From Niastella populi (GTDB lineage Bacteria > Bacteroidota > Bacteroidia > Chitinophagales > Chitinophagaceae), in assembly GCF_002078015.1 (NCBI RefSeq), contig NZ_LWBP01000056.1, positions 1 through 64,000 on the forward strand: a stretch of 64,000 bases of DNA, written 5' to 3'. The position numbers were made by a program, and so were the translations under genes. Shown piece by piece: positions 46,154 through 54,890 of the stretch (position 1 is its first letter; each line of letters begins with the position of its first letter). The notes below the pieces were generated by a model. It made no database searches and had not been told where the DNA came from. It saw nothing but the letters and a program-made list of their open reading frames with translations.

Positions 46154-47776
46154 ATGATTAGAAATTTAGGAAAAATTGGTCTCTTTTCTCTCTTGTTTGC
46201 CGCAGCGGCCCCACGCGCCGAAGCGCAGTTCCGGGTTGTGGGGTACATGCCCTCATGGGCCGGCGATGTAAACGTGATTCAGTACAACAAGCTTACGCAC
46301 ATCAACTATGCGTTCGCTTTACCTACGTGGAACGGCGGTTTACAACCACTTGAAAATGCATGGAAACTGCAAAGCCTTGTTTCGCAGGCGCACGCCCGCA
46401 ATGTAAAGGTTTGTATTGCAGTAGGCGGCTGGAACAACGGTGATGACGGCGCTTTTGAATCACTGGCAGCCAACGCCACTTATCGTACCAACTTTGTAAA
46501 TGCCCTTATCGGCATGGTAAATCAGTACGGCCTGGATGGCGTTGATATGGATTGGGAATACCCCGACAATGGCGCTTCCGCCAACAACTACGTTGCGCTG
46601 ATGAGCCAGCTGAGTACCGAACTGCACAATCGTGGTAAGATCCTTACCGCGGCTGTTGTAGGCATCAACGGTAGCAGCATCCTGAGCAGTGTGTTCAACG
46701 TCGTCGACTTCCTGAACCTGATGGCTTACGACTATAACAGTTTCGATCACTCCACCTTCAGCTATGCCCAACAGTCGTTGAACTACTGGAAAGGCCGCGG
46801 CCTACCTGCTTCGAAAGCGGTGCTGGGCGTTCCTTTCTATGGCAGACCAAGCTGGGAAACATTTACGCAACTGGTTAACCGTGGCGCCAACCCGAATGCC
46901 GATGTATTCAACGGCGTTGGTTACAATGGCATCACTACCATTAAAAACAAAACCAACCTGGCATGGGATCAGGGCGGTGGCATCATGATCTGGGAACTGT
47001 CGGGCGATTTCGGCGCAGGCAATTCCAATTCACTGTTATCAGCTATCAACGAAGTAGTGATCAACCGGGGCGGCAGCAATCCTCCCAACCCGGGCAATCC
47101 GTTCACTATCCAGGCTGAGAACTACAACAGCATGGCCGGCGTACAAACCGAAGCGACTACCGATGCAGGCGGCGGTTCAAATGTTGGCTGGATCGATGCT
47201 ACCGACTGGATGGCATTCTACAACATCAACTTCCCTGTTACCGGAACGTACAAAGTAGAATACCGGGTAGCAAGCCTGAATGGCGGCGGCCGTGTGTCAT
47301 GCGATTTGAATGCCGGTTCCATTCAACTGGGCGCTGTGGATATTCCATCAACCGGCGGCTGGCAGAACTGGACCACTGTTTCGCATAACGTTCACATCAA
47401 TGCAGGTACTTATAACTTCGGCGTATATGCTCAATCGGGCGGATGGAACCTGAACTGGATTCGCATAACACCGCCAGCAACCGGCGCAAAAATTTCCACA
47501 AACGGCGAAATGGTTTCAAATTTGATCAATAACTCCGTTCAATCCGGTAAAGCATTCACCATTTACCCGAATCCTGTGCAGCAGACACTGAACATTTCGA
47601 ATGGTGGCGAATCTTTAGCTGGTGGAACCATCAGAATTTATGATATTCAGGGCAAACAGGTTGTAACTGCCCGCGCAGCCAGCAACCAGATCAACGTATC
47701 AGCTTTGAGGTCCGGCGTTTATACCCTGGAGTTCATCAAAGGCGATAAGAAGATCACCCGCCAGTTTATCAAGTAG
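46154..47776 (+). CDS. GH18 chitinase with CBM6 and T9SS tail
   Basis: A 540-residue secreted chitinase. The signal peptide is MIRNLGKIGLFSLLFAAAAP. The GH18 domain covers about residues 25-300, with the catalytic motif DGVDMDWE (128-135) intact, acid Glu135 and the substrate-binding LMAYDYN stretch. A CBM6 domain (about 315-435) and a type A sorting domain (about 465-540, TIYPNPVQQTLNI) follow. There is no insertion domain of the chitinase A type. The CBM6 and tail are very like those of the upstream GH16 enzyme. Two such enzymes in one unit would release chitin and glucan fragments together. Confidence 0.93.
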   Translation: MIRNLGKIGLFSLLFAAAAPRAEAQFRVVGYMPSWAGDVNVIQYNKLTHINYAFALPTWNGGLQPLENAWKLQSLVSQAHARNVKVCIAVGGWNNGDDGAFESLAANATYRTNFVNALIGMVNQYGLDGVDMDWEYPDNGASANNYVALMSQLSTELHNRGKILTAAVVGINGSSILSSVFNVVDFLNLMAYDYNSFDHSTFSYAQQSLNYWKGRGLPASKAVLGVPFYGRPSWETFTQLVNRGANPNADVFNGVGYNGITTIKNKTNLAWDQGGGIMIWELSGDFGAGNSNSLLSAINEVVINRGGSNPPNPGNPFTIQAENYNSMAGVQTEATTDAGGGSNVGWIDATDWMAFYNINFPVTGTYKVEYRVASLNGGGRVSCDLNAGSIQLGAVDIPSTGGWQNWTTVSHNVHINAGTYNFGVYAQSGGWNLNWIRITPPATGAKISTNGEMVSNLINNSVQSGKAFTIYPNPVQQTLNISNGGESLAGGTIRIYDIQGKQVVTARAASNQINVSALRSGVYTLEFIKGDKKITRQFIK

Positions 47777-47882
47777 GATTTTGATTTTGAGATTTTGAGA
47801 TTTAGGATTTCATTCTGTTCAGCAGGTTTATAAATCGCAAAATTCCCAAATCCTCCAATCCCAAATCTCTAAATCAGAAATC
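47776..47882. repeat. GATTTTGAGATT inverted word array after the GH18 gene
   Basis: GATTTTGATTTTGAGATTTTG at the stop is mirrored by AAATCCTCCAATCCCAAATC further right. Confidence 0.75.
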
Positions 47883-47899
47883 ACATTAGAGATAATAAC

Positions 47900-47976
47900 C
47901 CTGTCAGGTCCTAAGCCGTGTATGCATATCTAATTCATATGTATACAACCGGAATGGTGACCTGACAGGTTTTTTA
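47900..47976 (+). terminator. Long hairpin terminator after the GH16-GH18 unit
   Basis: CCTGTCAGGTC (47900-47910) pairs with GACCTGACAGG (47959-47969), with an inner ATGCATAT/ATATGTAT stem, followed by a T-run. Confidence 0.85.
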
Positions 47977-48008
47977 TTTATATACATTCCTCATTTTAAT
48001 CAAGCAAC

Positions 48009-50618
48009 ATGCACAAATTAAATCTGTACCTGCTGGTAGGCCTGTGCGCAATCACATCCGTAACCTACGGTCAGGACAAACGTTATCCCATCGGAAGCAG
48101 TTCCAACATGCTAAGCAATGTTCGAAAACAGATAACGGCAACACAAAGGCCAGGCGGCCTTAGCCGTTTGCAGTTAAAGCTCTCCTCTTCTGTTACCTTA
48201 CCTGCTTCGGTAAAATTCCGCCGGTCGGCGGGTTCCGGCGCCGAACAACTGGCAGGTAGTATTGAAAATGATCCCAACTCTTCTTTCTACCTGGTGATCG
48301 ACGGCCAGTCAGTGTACGGACACATTTTGTTGCAGAACAGCAAGAAAGCATACAAATACGTTTCCGATAACAGCGGAGCTGTATTTGTGGAGGAAACAAA
48401 TATCGATAATATAGTATGTGTCGACTATACTAAAGCGAATATCGCCGAAGCCGAAGCAAGCGCTTCCGATGCCCCTGTAGCCAATGCACCTGCAGCGGTC
48501 AACGACCTGCAAAGCTATCCGGGCGGCAACGGTTGTGTGTTGCTCGATTTCGACGGGCAATATGTTTCAGGCACTGGCTGGAACAACGGTAATCCAATCA
48601 ATGCAGCCCCGGCTAATTTATCCGATGCAGACAAGGAAAACGTATGGAAACTGATCAGTGAAGATTACCGCCCATTCCATTTGAATGTGACTACCAGTGA
48701 GGCCGTTTTTAACACGTACCCGAAAACGAAAAGAATGCGTTGCATTTTTACACCTACGAATACGGCTGCCCCGGGAGCCGGCGGGGTAGCTTATTTAGGT
48801 TCTTTCAGATGGAACGACGATACGCCCTGCTGGGTGTTCAACGGTGGTGCGAAAGCAGCCGGTGAAGCCGGTTCGCATGAAGTAGGCCACACGTTCGGTT
48901 TATCGCACGACGGAAGAACATCGCCCAAAGAAGAATATTATCAGGGCCAGGGTACCTGGGCGCCTATCATGGGCGTTGGGTATTACAAATCGCTTGTACA
49001 ATGGAGCAAGGGCGAATACGCCAATGCCAGTACCACACAGGACGACCTCGCAATTATCGCAGGCACTACCTATGGCGTAGGTTACCGGGCCGATGATTAT
49101 GGCAATGCTATTTCAGGCGCGGCATCACTAACCATCGATGCATCGGGCAATGTGAACAATGCAGGGGTTATTGAACGCACCGGCGATGTCGACATGTTTA
49201 CCTTCACCACCAACGGCGGAAATCTCAACCTAACATTTAATCCGAATGCCTATACGCCAAATCTTGACATTATTGCAACCTTATACAACAACAATGGCAC
49301 AGCCATCACTTCTTCGAACCCTGCCGCACTGAATGCTGCCATCAGCAGCACGCTTGCAGCCGGCACATACTATGTTTCGGTTACAGGTACGGGTTCAGGA
49401 ACGCCCAGTACAACCGGTTACAGCAATTACGCGTCATTGGGTAATTATACCATTACCGGAACGATCGCCGGCGGTTCTACCCCAACCGGTATCGCTATTT
49501 TCTATAAAGATTGTAATTACTCCGGTTCATTTGCAGTTGGCCTCAACGCAGGCAGCTATACCATAGCGCAACTGACCGCCAAAGGCATTACCAATAAAGA
49601 CATTTCATCTATTAAAATAACACCGGGTTACGAGGTGGTGCTATACAAGAACGACAATTTAGGCGGCGCCTTTGCCGGGTTCACTGCCGATGTGGCCTGC
49701 CTGGTGAACAACGGCTGGAACGACAGCACCGCTTCATTACGCATTCGTGCTGTAACAAACACCTTACCAGCCATAAGCATTACATCGCCCGCCAACGGAA
49801 GTTCCTTTGCTTCCCCGGCCAGCATTACCATCAATGTAAATGCAACCGATGGCGATGGTTCCATCAGTAAAGTAGCGTTCTACAACGGCTCAACCAAACT
49901 GGGTGAAGATGCAAGCAGTCCGTACTCCTATACCTGGGCCAATGTAGGCGGCGGTACCTATAACATCAGGGCGGTTGCCACCGATGACCGTGGCGCAACG
50001 GCTACCGCTCAGATCAATGTGGCTGTAAGCAACCCTTCGGGCGCTACGGTATACAAACATTGCAACTACGGCGGTTATGCCATCAATCTGCCGGTGGGCA
50101 CTTATACGGTTAACCAGTTGATCGCTCTGGGCGCCGTTAACGACGACATCTCTTCTCTACGGGTGAACAGCGGTTACGAAGCCATCCTGTACCGCGATAA
50201 TAATTTTACCGGCCCCGCTTACCTGTTCAAAGGCAATTTCGCCTGCCTGGTTAGCGTAGGTTTATCGGGTGGTACAACAGTGAATTTGAACGACTGGGCC
50301 AGTTCGGTGGTGATCCGCCAGACCACGGCACAGATCACTTCTGCAGATGAAGAAAGTAACGTTTACCCGTTCATCGATCATTCAGCCACGCTCAAAATAT
50401 CGCCCAACCCGGTTAACAGCGAAATGGTGGTTCAGTACGGCAATATGGGCGATGTGTTCGATCTGAAAATCTTCGACGTAAATGGCGGTATTGTCTTTAC
50501 AGCGCCCCGCGTATTGAGTGGCCAGCATATAAATATTGCCAGCCTGCGCACCGGGGTATATTTTGTAAGGATCAACAATGGAAAGGAAACAATTACGAAG
50601 AAATTGATAAAACGGTAG
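48009..50618 (+). CDS. T9SS-secreted metzincin protease with beta/gamma-crystallin domains
   Basis: An 869-residue protein. After the signal peptide (MHKLNLYLLVGLCAITSVTYG) and a propeptide-like region, a zinc protease domain carries HEVGHTFGLSHD (290-301), the metzincin pattern HExxHxxGxxHD, with Met-turn candidate IMGVGYY. A PPC-type domain covers about 363-485. Next come a beta/gamma-crystallin domain (about 495-581), an Ig-like Big_9 domain (585-674), and a second crystallin domain (680-771). The second has the Ca-binding signature NDWASS (761-766); in the first, NDSTAS replaces it. A sorting domain ends it (about 795-869, ISPNPVNSEM). It probably degrades proteins outside the cell. The domain order is unusual. 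Confidence 0.9.
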   Translation: MHKLNLYLLVGLCAITSVTYGQDKRYPIGSSSNMLSNVRKQITATQRPGGLSRLQLKLSSSVTLPASVKFRRSAGSGAEQLAGSIENDPNSSFYLVIDGQSVYGHILLQNSKKAYKYVSDNSGAVFVEETNIDNIVCVDYTKANIAEAEASASDAPVANAPAAVNDLQSYPGGNGCVLLDFDGQYVSGTGWNNGNPINAAPANLSDADKENVWKLISEDYRPFHLNVTTSEAVFNTYPKTKRMRCIFTPTNTAAPGAGGVAYLGSFRWNDDTPCWVFNGGAKAAGEAGSHEVGHTFGLSHDGRTSPKEEYYQGQGTWAPIMGVGYYKSLVQWSKGEYANASTTQDDLAIIAGTTYGVGYRADDYGNAISGAASLTIDASGNVNNAGVIERTGDVDMFTFTTNGGNLNLTFNPNAYTPNLDIIATLYNNNGTAITSSNPAALNAAISSTLAAGTYYVSVTGTGSGTPSTTGYSNYASLGNYTITGTIAGGSTPTGIAIFYKDCNYSGSFAVGLNAGSYTIAQLTAKGITNKDISSIKITPGYEVVLYKNDNLGGAFAGFTADVACLVNNGWNDSTASLRIRAVTNTLPAISITSPANGSSFASPASITINVNATDGDGSISKVAFYNGSTKLGEDASSPYSYTWANVGGGTYNIRAVATDDRGATATAQINVAVSNPSGATVYKHCNYGGYAINLPVGTYTVNQLIALGAVNDDISSLRVNSGYEAILYRDNNFTGPAYLFKGNFACLVSVGLSGGTTVNLNDWASSVVIRQTTAQITSADEESNVYPFIDHSATLKISPNPVNSEMVVQYGNMGDVFDLKIFDVNGGIVFTAPRVLSGQHINIASLRTGVYFVRINNGKETITKKLIKR

Positions 50619-50702
50619 AAAAAGGCAACGAGGCAACGGGGAATACAGATTTCCGCCACTTAATGCATTTTGCCTTAATGCTATATATAATAAAACATTA
50701 AA
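50618..50702. repeat. AGGCAACGAGGCAACG word array after the protease gene
   Basis: AAAGGCAACGAGGCAACGGG and GAATACAG are mirrored by TTAATGCATTTTGCCTTAATGC. It starts at the stop codon. Confidence 0.75.
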
Positions 50703-50753
50703 ACCAATTGCTGGCATGAAAGAATAGTCCATTAGTCACAGTCATAGTCCGTC

Positions 50754-50792
50754 AAAACGGAGCGGGAAGCATGCCACCCGCTCCGTTTTTTA
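50754..50792 (+). terminator. Terminator of the protease gene
   Basis: AAAACGGAGCGGG (50754-50766) pairs perfectly with CCCGCTCCGTTTT (50777-50789), followed by further T. Confidence 0.85.
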
Positions 50793-50902
50793 TGTTATGG
50801 CAGATGCGCCACACCTTCGAGGGGTGGCACATCTTTTAAAAAGTTGCCGCCACTTTACAATATGGCCACCGCTTACCCGTCTACCTCTGAAAACACGGCT
50901 CT

Positions 50903-51019
50903 ATGCATTCAATAGCTTTTCCCATTGTTACCGGCATTCTTCTGATCGGCCTTGTATTATCATTCTACCTGAATAACAGGGGTAACAGGAACGACAGTGA
51001 TCTCAACATTTACTCATGA
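50903..51019 (+). CDS. Small single-span membrane protein (38 residues)
   Basis: ATG 50903 to TGA 51017-51019 encodes one hydrophobic segment (FPIVTGILLIGLVLSFYL, residues 6-23) and a short polar, Asn-rich tail. The composition and the clean membrane span make a real micro-protein plausible. No family is recognised and no ribosome-binding site is evident. It lies downstream of the protease terminator. Confidence 0.4.
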   Translation: MHSIAFPIVTGILLIGLVLSFYLNNRGNRNDSDLNIYS

Positions 51020-51320
51020 GGCCAACCATTTAGCCGGCCTGCCGCATTGCCGGGAATTCGCCCGTTGTAAACCTGTGCACCCGTCAATCCCACTCTTAAC
51101 AATTCCGGGGAGTCATTTCTCAATTATTTTTCTTAACTTAGAAATGGCCCGTTGAAGGTAAACCCACTTCTGTTTAAAGACCACTATAGAAAGAATTATA
51201 CTTTTTTAATCTTACAGGTTGCCAATTGTATTGAATCAGCTGCCGAAGCAGCTGGTGAGGAAAAACCACGGCTATTTCCAAAGCTAACTACCATTTCTTC
51301 ATACACTAAACCATGTACGT

Positions 51321-51644
51321 ATGAATTTATCAATAACACACAAGCAGCGCTGGCTTTTATTAACGATAGTGGTTATTGGCATTACAGGAGCCGCATTTGG
51401 AATAGCATCTACTGGTAATGGCGTTTGGATCTCGCTGATCGCCCCATTGGCGCTGATCGCATTTGCCCTGTTGTTTAAAAACCCGGTACGGTCGCAGCAA
51501 AATATGGTAAACGACCAAAGTGTAGCCACCCCGCCGGTAAATAAGCTGGAAGAAATGATAAAGCTGCTCGACCTGAAAGATCATGGCAGTATCTCCGACG
51601 CAGAATTCCAGGAAAGAAGAGCCGACCTGATATATAATCATTAA
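51321..51644 (+). CDS. Small membrane protein with C-terminal SHOCT domain
   Basis: A 107-residue protein. Two membrane segments lie at about residues 11-30 (WLLLTIVVIGITGAAFGIAS) and 33-52. A linker precedes a SHOCT short C-terminal domain at about 74-103 (LEEMIKLLDLKDHGSISDAE). SHOCT domains occur at protein ends and are thought to mediate oligomerisation or binding. The true function is unknown. The stop codon runs into a long AGGCAAC-type array. Confidence 0.75.
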   Translation: MNLSITHKQRWLLLTIVVIGITGAAFGIASTGNGVWISLIAPLALIAFALLFKNPVRSQQNMVNDQSVATPPVNKLEEMIKLLDLKDHGSISDAEFQERRADLIYNH

Positions 51645-51866
51645 AAAAAGGCATATAGGCAAAAAGGCAACGAGGCAACGAGGAATACAATTCCGGACAC
51701 TTAATGCCTTCTTGCCTTGGTTTATTAAGTAGAAGTATAAGAGACCTGTATGCCTTTATGCCTTATTGCCTTCGCTTATTAAGTATAAAGTATAGGAAAC
51801 CTGTATTCCTTTATGCCTTTATGCCTTTATGCCTCGCTGCCTTAGTACCTCGTTGCCTTGTTATTT
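51645..51866. repeat. Large AGGCAAC/TATGCCT inverted word array
   Basis: AAAGGCAACGAGGCAACGAGG with AATACAATTCC on the left is mirrored by CCTGTATTCCTTTATGCC and CCTCGTTGCCTTG on the right. Two TTATTAAGTA words separate a third block. It spans about 220 bases between the SHOCT gene and the convergent FAD oxidoreductase. Confidence 0.85.
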
Positions 51867-53867
51867 CCCATCCGGCACCAGTAGTACCGCATCTGCCACC
51901 ACTGCCCCATCGGCATTGGCCGCATGTATTGTTATGTGCGCATTTGAACCTGCACGTAATTTAAACTTACCTATCGACACCCATTCGCCGGAGGTTTGTC
52001 CCTGCACCTGAATGTCGCTTTTCTTCAACGTAACCTTTGCTTCTTTACTGCCATCAAAAACAGTGACCATTGTTTGGGAAGCCAGCTTGTTATAGTTGGG
52101 CAGCATATACGTATAAAGCTGGTAAGAACCATCTTTTTCAACAACCGGTTTGTATTGTACCGACCGTTCTTCGGCTGAAGGTTCATCGGCCGTAAGCACA
52201 GAAGGACCGTAACCTATACGCTCTTTGGTGGCCCAGTTTCCTTTTATGGTTACCTGGTTTGTATTGGCATTATCAACAAGTATCTCGGGAATACTGCCAT
52301 CGGCCAGCGGATTTGTTTTAAGCGCCTGTTGCAACTGCTGCACATTCACCTCCTGCACATCGAGTTTACCCTCAAGGGCCATGGAAGCGGCGGTAGCGGC
52401 AGCCTGGCCAAGCACCATGAACACCGGTTCCATCCTGATAGAACCATAGGCAATATGACTGGCCGATAAACAAACCGGCACCAGCAGGTTCTTAATTTCT
52501 TTTGACCGCGGAACAATTGAACGGTAAGAAATTGGATACGGTCCAAAACCGCCCACCTGCACATCGCCTTCGTTCTTCACCATTTTATTGACCACAACGC
52601 GTTGGGCATTGTGCGAATCCATGGTATAGGCAGCCATACCGATGCCATCGCTCACAACTTCCTTACCCAGGCAATTGGCTTCCGTCATAACGTAGGCGCT
52701 GATCATGCGCCGTGCTTCGCGCACATACATTTGCGGCGTGAAATTATTATTATCGGTGAACTCGTCTTTTGGATAACCCCATGCAAGCATTTCCTTCCGC
52801 AGGTGCTCAGGCATGCGGGGATCGTGACCAATGAAATACAACAGCCCCTTTACATAGGTTTCATGCTGCTTTTTAATGATCTCCCGTTTTTCATAATTGC
52901 TTTCGGGATACTTATAGTTCATGCCGATCATATCGGTTGAGAACGGCCCGTTGTTATTGATATCCGTTTTATGATTGGGCATGCGGTCGATCTTGAGGAT
53001 TGCGCCAAGGCTGGCGGCCGGCTTTTTGGCAAGCAAACGCAACAACAATTCATACATGGTTGAATCGTACCCTTCGGGCCGGGTAATATCGATGCGGTTG
53101 GCCGGATCATCGGTTAAACAGATGCGGTAATTATAGGCCTGCACTTTGGTATCGGCCGAACCGTTAGGCAGCAGCAGCGCTTCCGAGATCCCCCATAATA
53201 AACCGCTTTCGGGTTTACCGGGGATCCTGTAAGGATCAACGCCATCGGGGAACTGGTGTTTATCGCGCAATTGCACCCCGTTGATGGTTTCGTTATACAT
53301 GATGTTCGATTCACGGCCCACTGTAAACGAAACGTTCGCCTTTGCCATCAGATCGCCTTCATAAGAGCAGTCGATGAACATTTTCGCCTCTACCTTTTTG
53401 GTAGTGATCTGCCCTTCTTCATTGAGATAATTGAGCTCCAGCTCTTTGATATACCCGAACTCACTTCTAACGGCCATCAGGGTATGGCCCAGCGCCACAT
53501 CTACCTTTGCCGATTTAATGTATTGCATGAATACTTCTTTGGCCACATGCGGCTCGAAGATCCAGCTCTCGAACTTGCCATATTTCTTTCCTACTTTCCG
53601 GTAAAAATCAAGCCCGAGCCCCGATACCGCATATTTATTACCGATATCGGTAAAACCCAGTCCGCCCGAAGTAAGGCCGCCGATATGTTTGCCCGGCTCT
53701 ATCACCAGCACCGAATGATGCATCTTTTTGGCCGTATATGCAGCAATGATGCCGGCCGAAGTGGCGCCGTAGATACATACATCGACCTGTACGGGTCTGG
53801 GACTTTGACTATGAGCAGGAACGATAAAAACAAGGATGCCGATCACCAGCATTCGTAATTGTAGCAT
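51861..53867 (-). CDS. Secreted FAD-dependent oxidoreductase with C-terminal beta-sandwich
   Basis: A FAD_oxidored (PF12831) protein of about 668 residues. It has a signal peptide (MLVIGILVFIVPAHS region), then a Rossmann FAD-binding stretch (VCIYGATSAGIIAAYTAKK, EPGKHIGGLTSGG) and a long catalytic region. The last 130 residues, from about NQVTIKGNW to AVVADAVLLVPD, resemble the golvesin/xanthan-lyase-type carbohydrate-binding domain. Such proteins are common in Bacteroidota glycan loci, and their substrate is not known. The ATG at 53867 is used in place of a TTG two codons upstream. The 3' end touches a word array. Confidence 0.85.
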   Translation of the reverse strand: MLQLRMLVIGILVFIVPAHSQSPRPVQVDVCIYGATSAGIIAAYTAKKMHHSVLVIEPGKHIGGLTSGGLGFTDIGNKYAVSGLGLDFYRKVGKKYGKFESWIFEPHVAKEVFMQYIKSAKVDVALGHTLMAVRSEFGYIKELELNYLNEEGQITTKKVEAKMFIDCSYEGDLMAKANVSFTVGRESNIMYNETINGVQLRDKHQFPDGVDPYRIPGKPESGLLWGISEALLLPNGSADTKVQAYNYRICLTDDPANRIDITRPEGYDSTMYELLLRLLAKKPAASLGAILKIDRMPNHKTDINNNGPFSTDMIGMNYKYPESNYEKREIIKKQHETYVKGLLYFIGHDPRMPEHLRKEMLAWGYPKDEFTDNNNFTPQMYVREARRMISAYVMTEANCLGKEVVSDGIGMAAYTMDSHNAQRVVVNKMVKNEGDVQVGGFGPYPISYRSIVPRSKEIKNLLVPVCLSASHIAYGSIRMEPVFMVLGQAAATAASMALEGKLDVQEVNVQQLQQALKTNPLADGSIPEILVDNANTNQVTIKGNWATKERIGYGPSVLTADEPSAEERSVQYKPVVEKDGSYQLYTYMLPNYNKLASQTMVTVFDGSKEAKVTLKKSDIQVQGQTSGEWVSIGKFKLRAGSNAHITIHAANADGAVVADAVLLVPDGK

Positions 53868-53935
53868 AAGCAATCTTTCAGATGAATATTAGGATTAAAC
53901 TGCAAAGAAAGGGCTAAAACGCAGTTCGCGGCGTA

Positions 53936-54511
53936 TTATTTTTTGCTCAATGTAGAATCGGGAATATCAATAACTGAGACAATGTCTTTGGGTGGTGCAG
54001 GTGGCAGCGGCGGCGGCGCCTGAGGTTTTTGCATCAGATCGAGGTGATTGAACAAATGCTCGTACCTGCCTTTGGCATTGATGGTTTGAACCGAAAGCAC
54101 GATCTGTGTCAGCCGCAGGAATGCCTGCTCCCAGGTTTTGCGCATCAGCTCATTCCAGGCCGGGTGGAGCTGCAGCAGCGCATTCATATTCTTTCTGGAT
54201 ATATATAACAGGTGACAGTTCTCAATGGCTTGTATATTGAACTTTGCCGCGCACTGGTAAGTATAACTCTCGAGGTCGGTAAAGAAATTCCCTTCAAAGG
54301 CAAACCAGTTGGTGACAACCAGGTTATCGACCATCGTATAAATACGCAGCGTGCCCTTCTCCACAAAATAATAGTTATCGCAGTACTGACCGGCTTTTAT
54401 GAGATGGCTTTCCTTCTCCAGCTCGAGGTATTGAAACGACTGCACCATATACTCCAGTTCACTTTCCGTAACGGAAACAGAGCGTTTTATATGGTCTATC
54501 AGCGTTTTCAT
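53936..54511 (-). CDS. Crp/Fnr family regulator with Pro-rich insert in the C-terminal region
   Basis: The N-terminal cyclic-nucleotide-binding-like domain (about residues 5-115) is clear (ELEKESHLIKAGQYCDNYYF, GTLRIYTMVDN). The C-terminal helix RKTWEQAFLRLTQIVL and the YEHLFNHLDLMQ stretch match the usual dimerisation region. The winged helix normally follows, but here a run PQAPPPLPPAPP intervenes. Then KDIVSVIDIPDSTLSKK recalls a helix-turn-helix that ends at its recognition helix. DNA binding may be altered or lost. I chose the ATG at 54511 because 25 extra upstream codons have no homology. A TACCTTTG box lies 73 bases upstream. Confidence 0.8.
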   Translation of the reverse strand: MKTLIDHIKRSVSVTESELEYMVQSFQYLELEKESHLIKAGQYCDNYYFVEKGTLRIYTMVDNLVVTNWFAFEGNFFTDLESYTYQCAAKFNIQAIENCHLLYISRKNMNALLQLHPAWNELMRKTWEQAFLRLTQIVLSVQTINAKGRYEHLFNHLDLMQKPQAPPPLPPAPPKDIVSVIDIPDSTLSKK

Positions 54512-54583
54512 TTCAATTGATATAAGGACGGGATGGCGCAACAGGCGGGATGTGCACATTTCAACAGGACCATAACCGATAAA

Positions 54584-54591
54584 CAAAGGTA
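54584..54591 (-). promoter_or_regulatory. Candidate -7 box of the Crp-like gene
   Basis: The minus strand reads TACCTTTG, an exact TAnnTTTG match, 73 bases before the ATG. No well-placed -33 box is visible. Confidence 0.4.
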
Positions 54592-54758
54592 TGATTTATA
54601 ATAGCTGTTGCATATACGTGAATATACTATTTAGGAATAAACCTGAACAAGGGATTACATAATAAATAACTACAATATGGGAGGAAATAAAATAATTAAA
54701 AAAAGCTGATGCCCTGTAACGGTAAACAATTAAAACCAAACTTTCAGCCGTATCTCCT

Positions 54759-54778
54759 TACGAAAACGGTTTCGTAAT
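54759..54778. promoter_or_regulatory. LacI-type operator upstream of susC2
   Basis: TTACGAAAACGGTTTCGTAA is a 20-base inverted repeat with one mismatched pair at the centre and a CG-rich core typical of LacI-family sites. It lies 112 bases before the susC start. A near copy (perfect palindrome AACGAAACCGGTTTCGTT) precedes the GH89 gene at 62564. The rest of the 54512-54890 gap shows only a weak CAACTTTG -7 box at 54860-54867. Confidence 0.6.
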
Positions 54779-54890
54779 TTCTTAAAAGATAATATTCCGT
54801 TGATATTTCCTTAATGTATTCATAACCAGCACTTATTAAGGTTGCCCCATTTATTCTAACAACTTTGCGGCACAAAAAAATCAGCGCTAA

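Noticed and set aside
51704-51964. 86-residue ORF rich in Cys, Leu and Pro
   Set aside because: It is a translation of the TATGCCT/CTCGTTGCC words, and its end overlaps the FAD oxidoreductase gene on the other strand.
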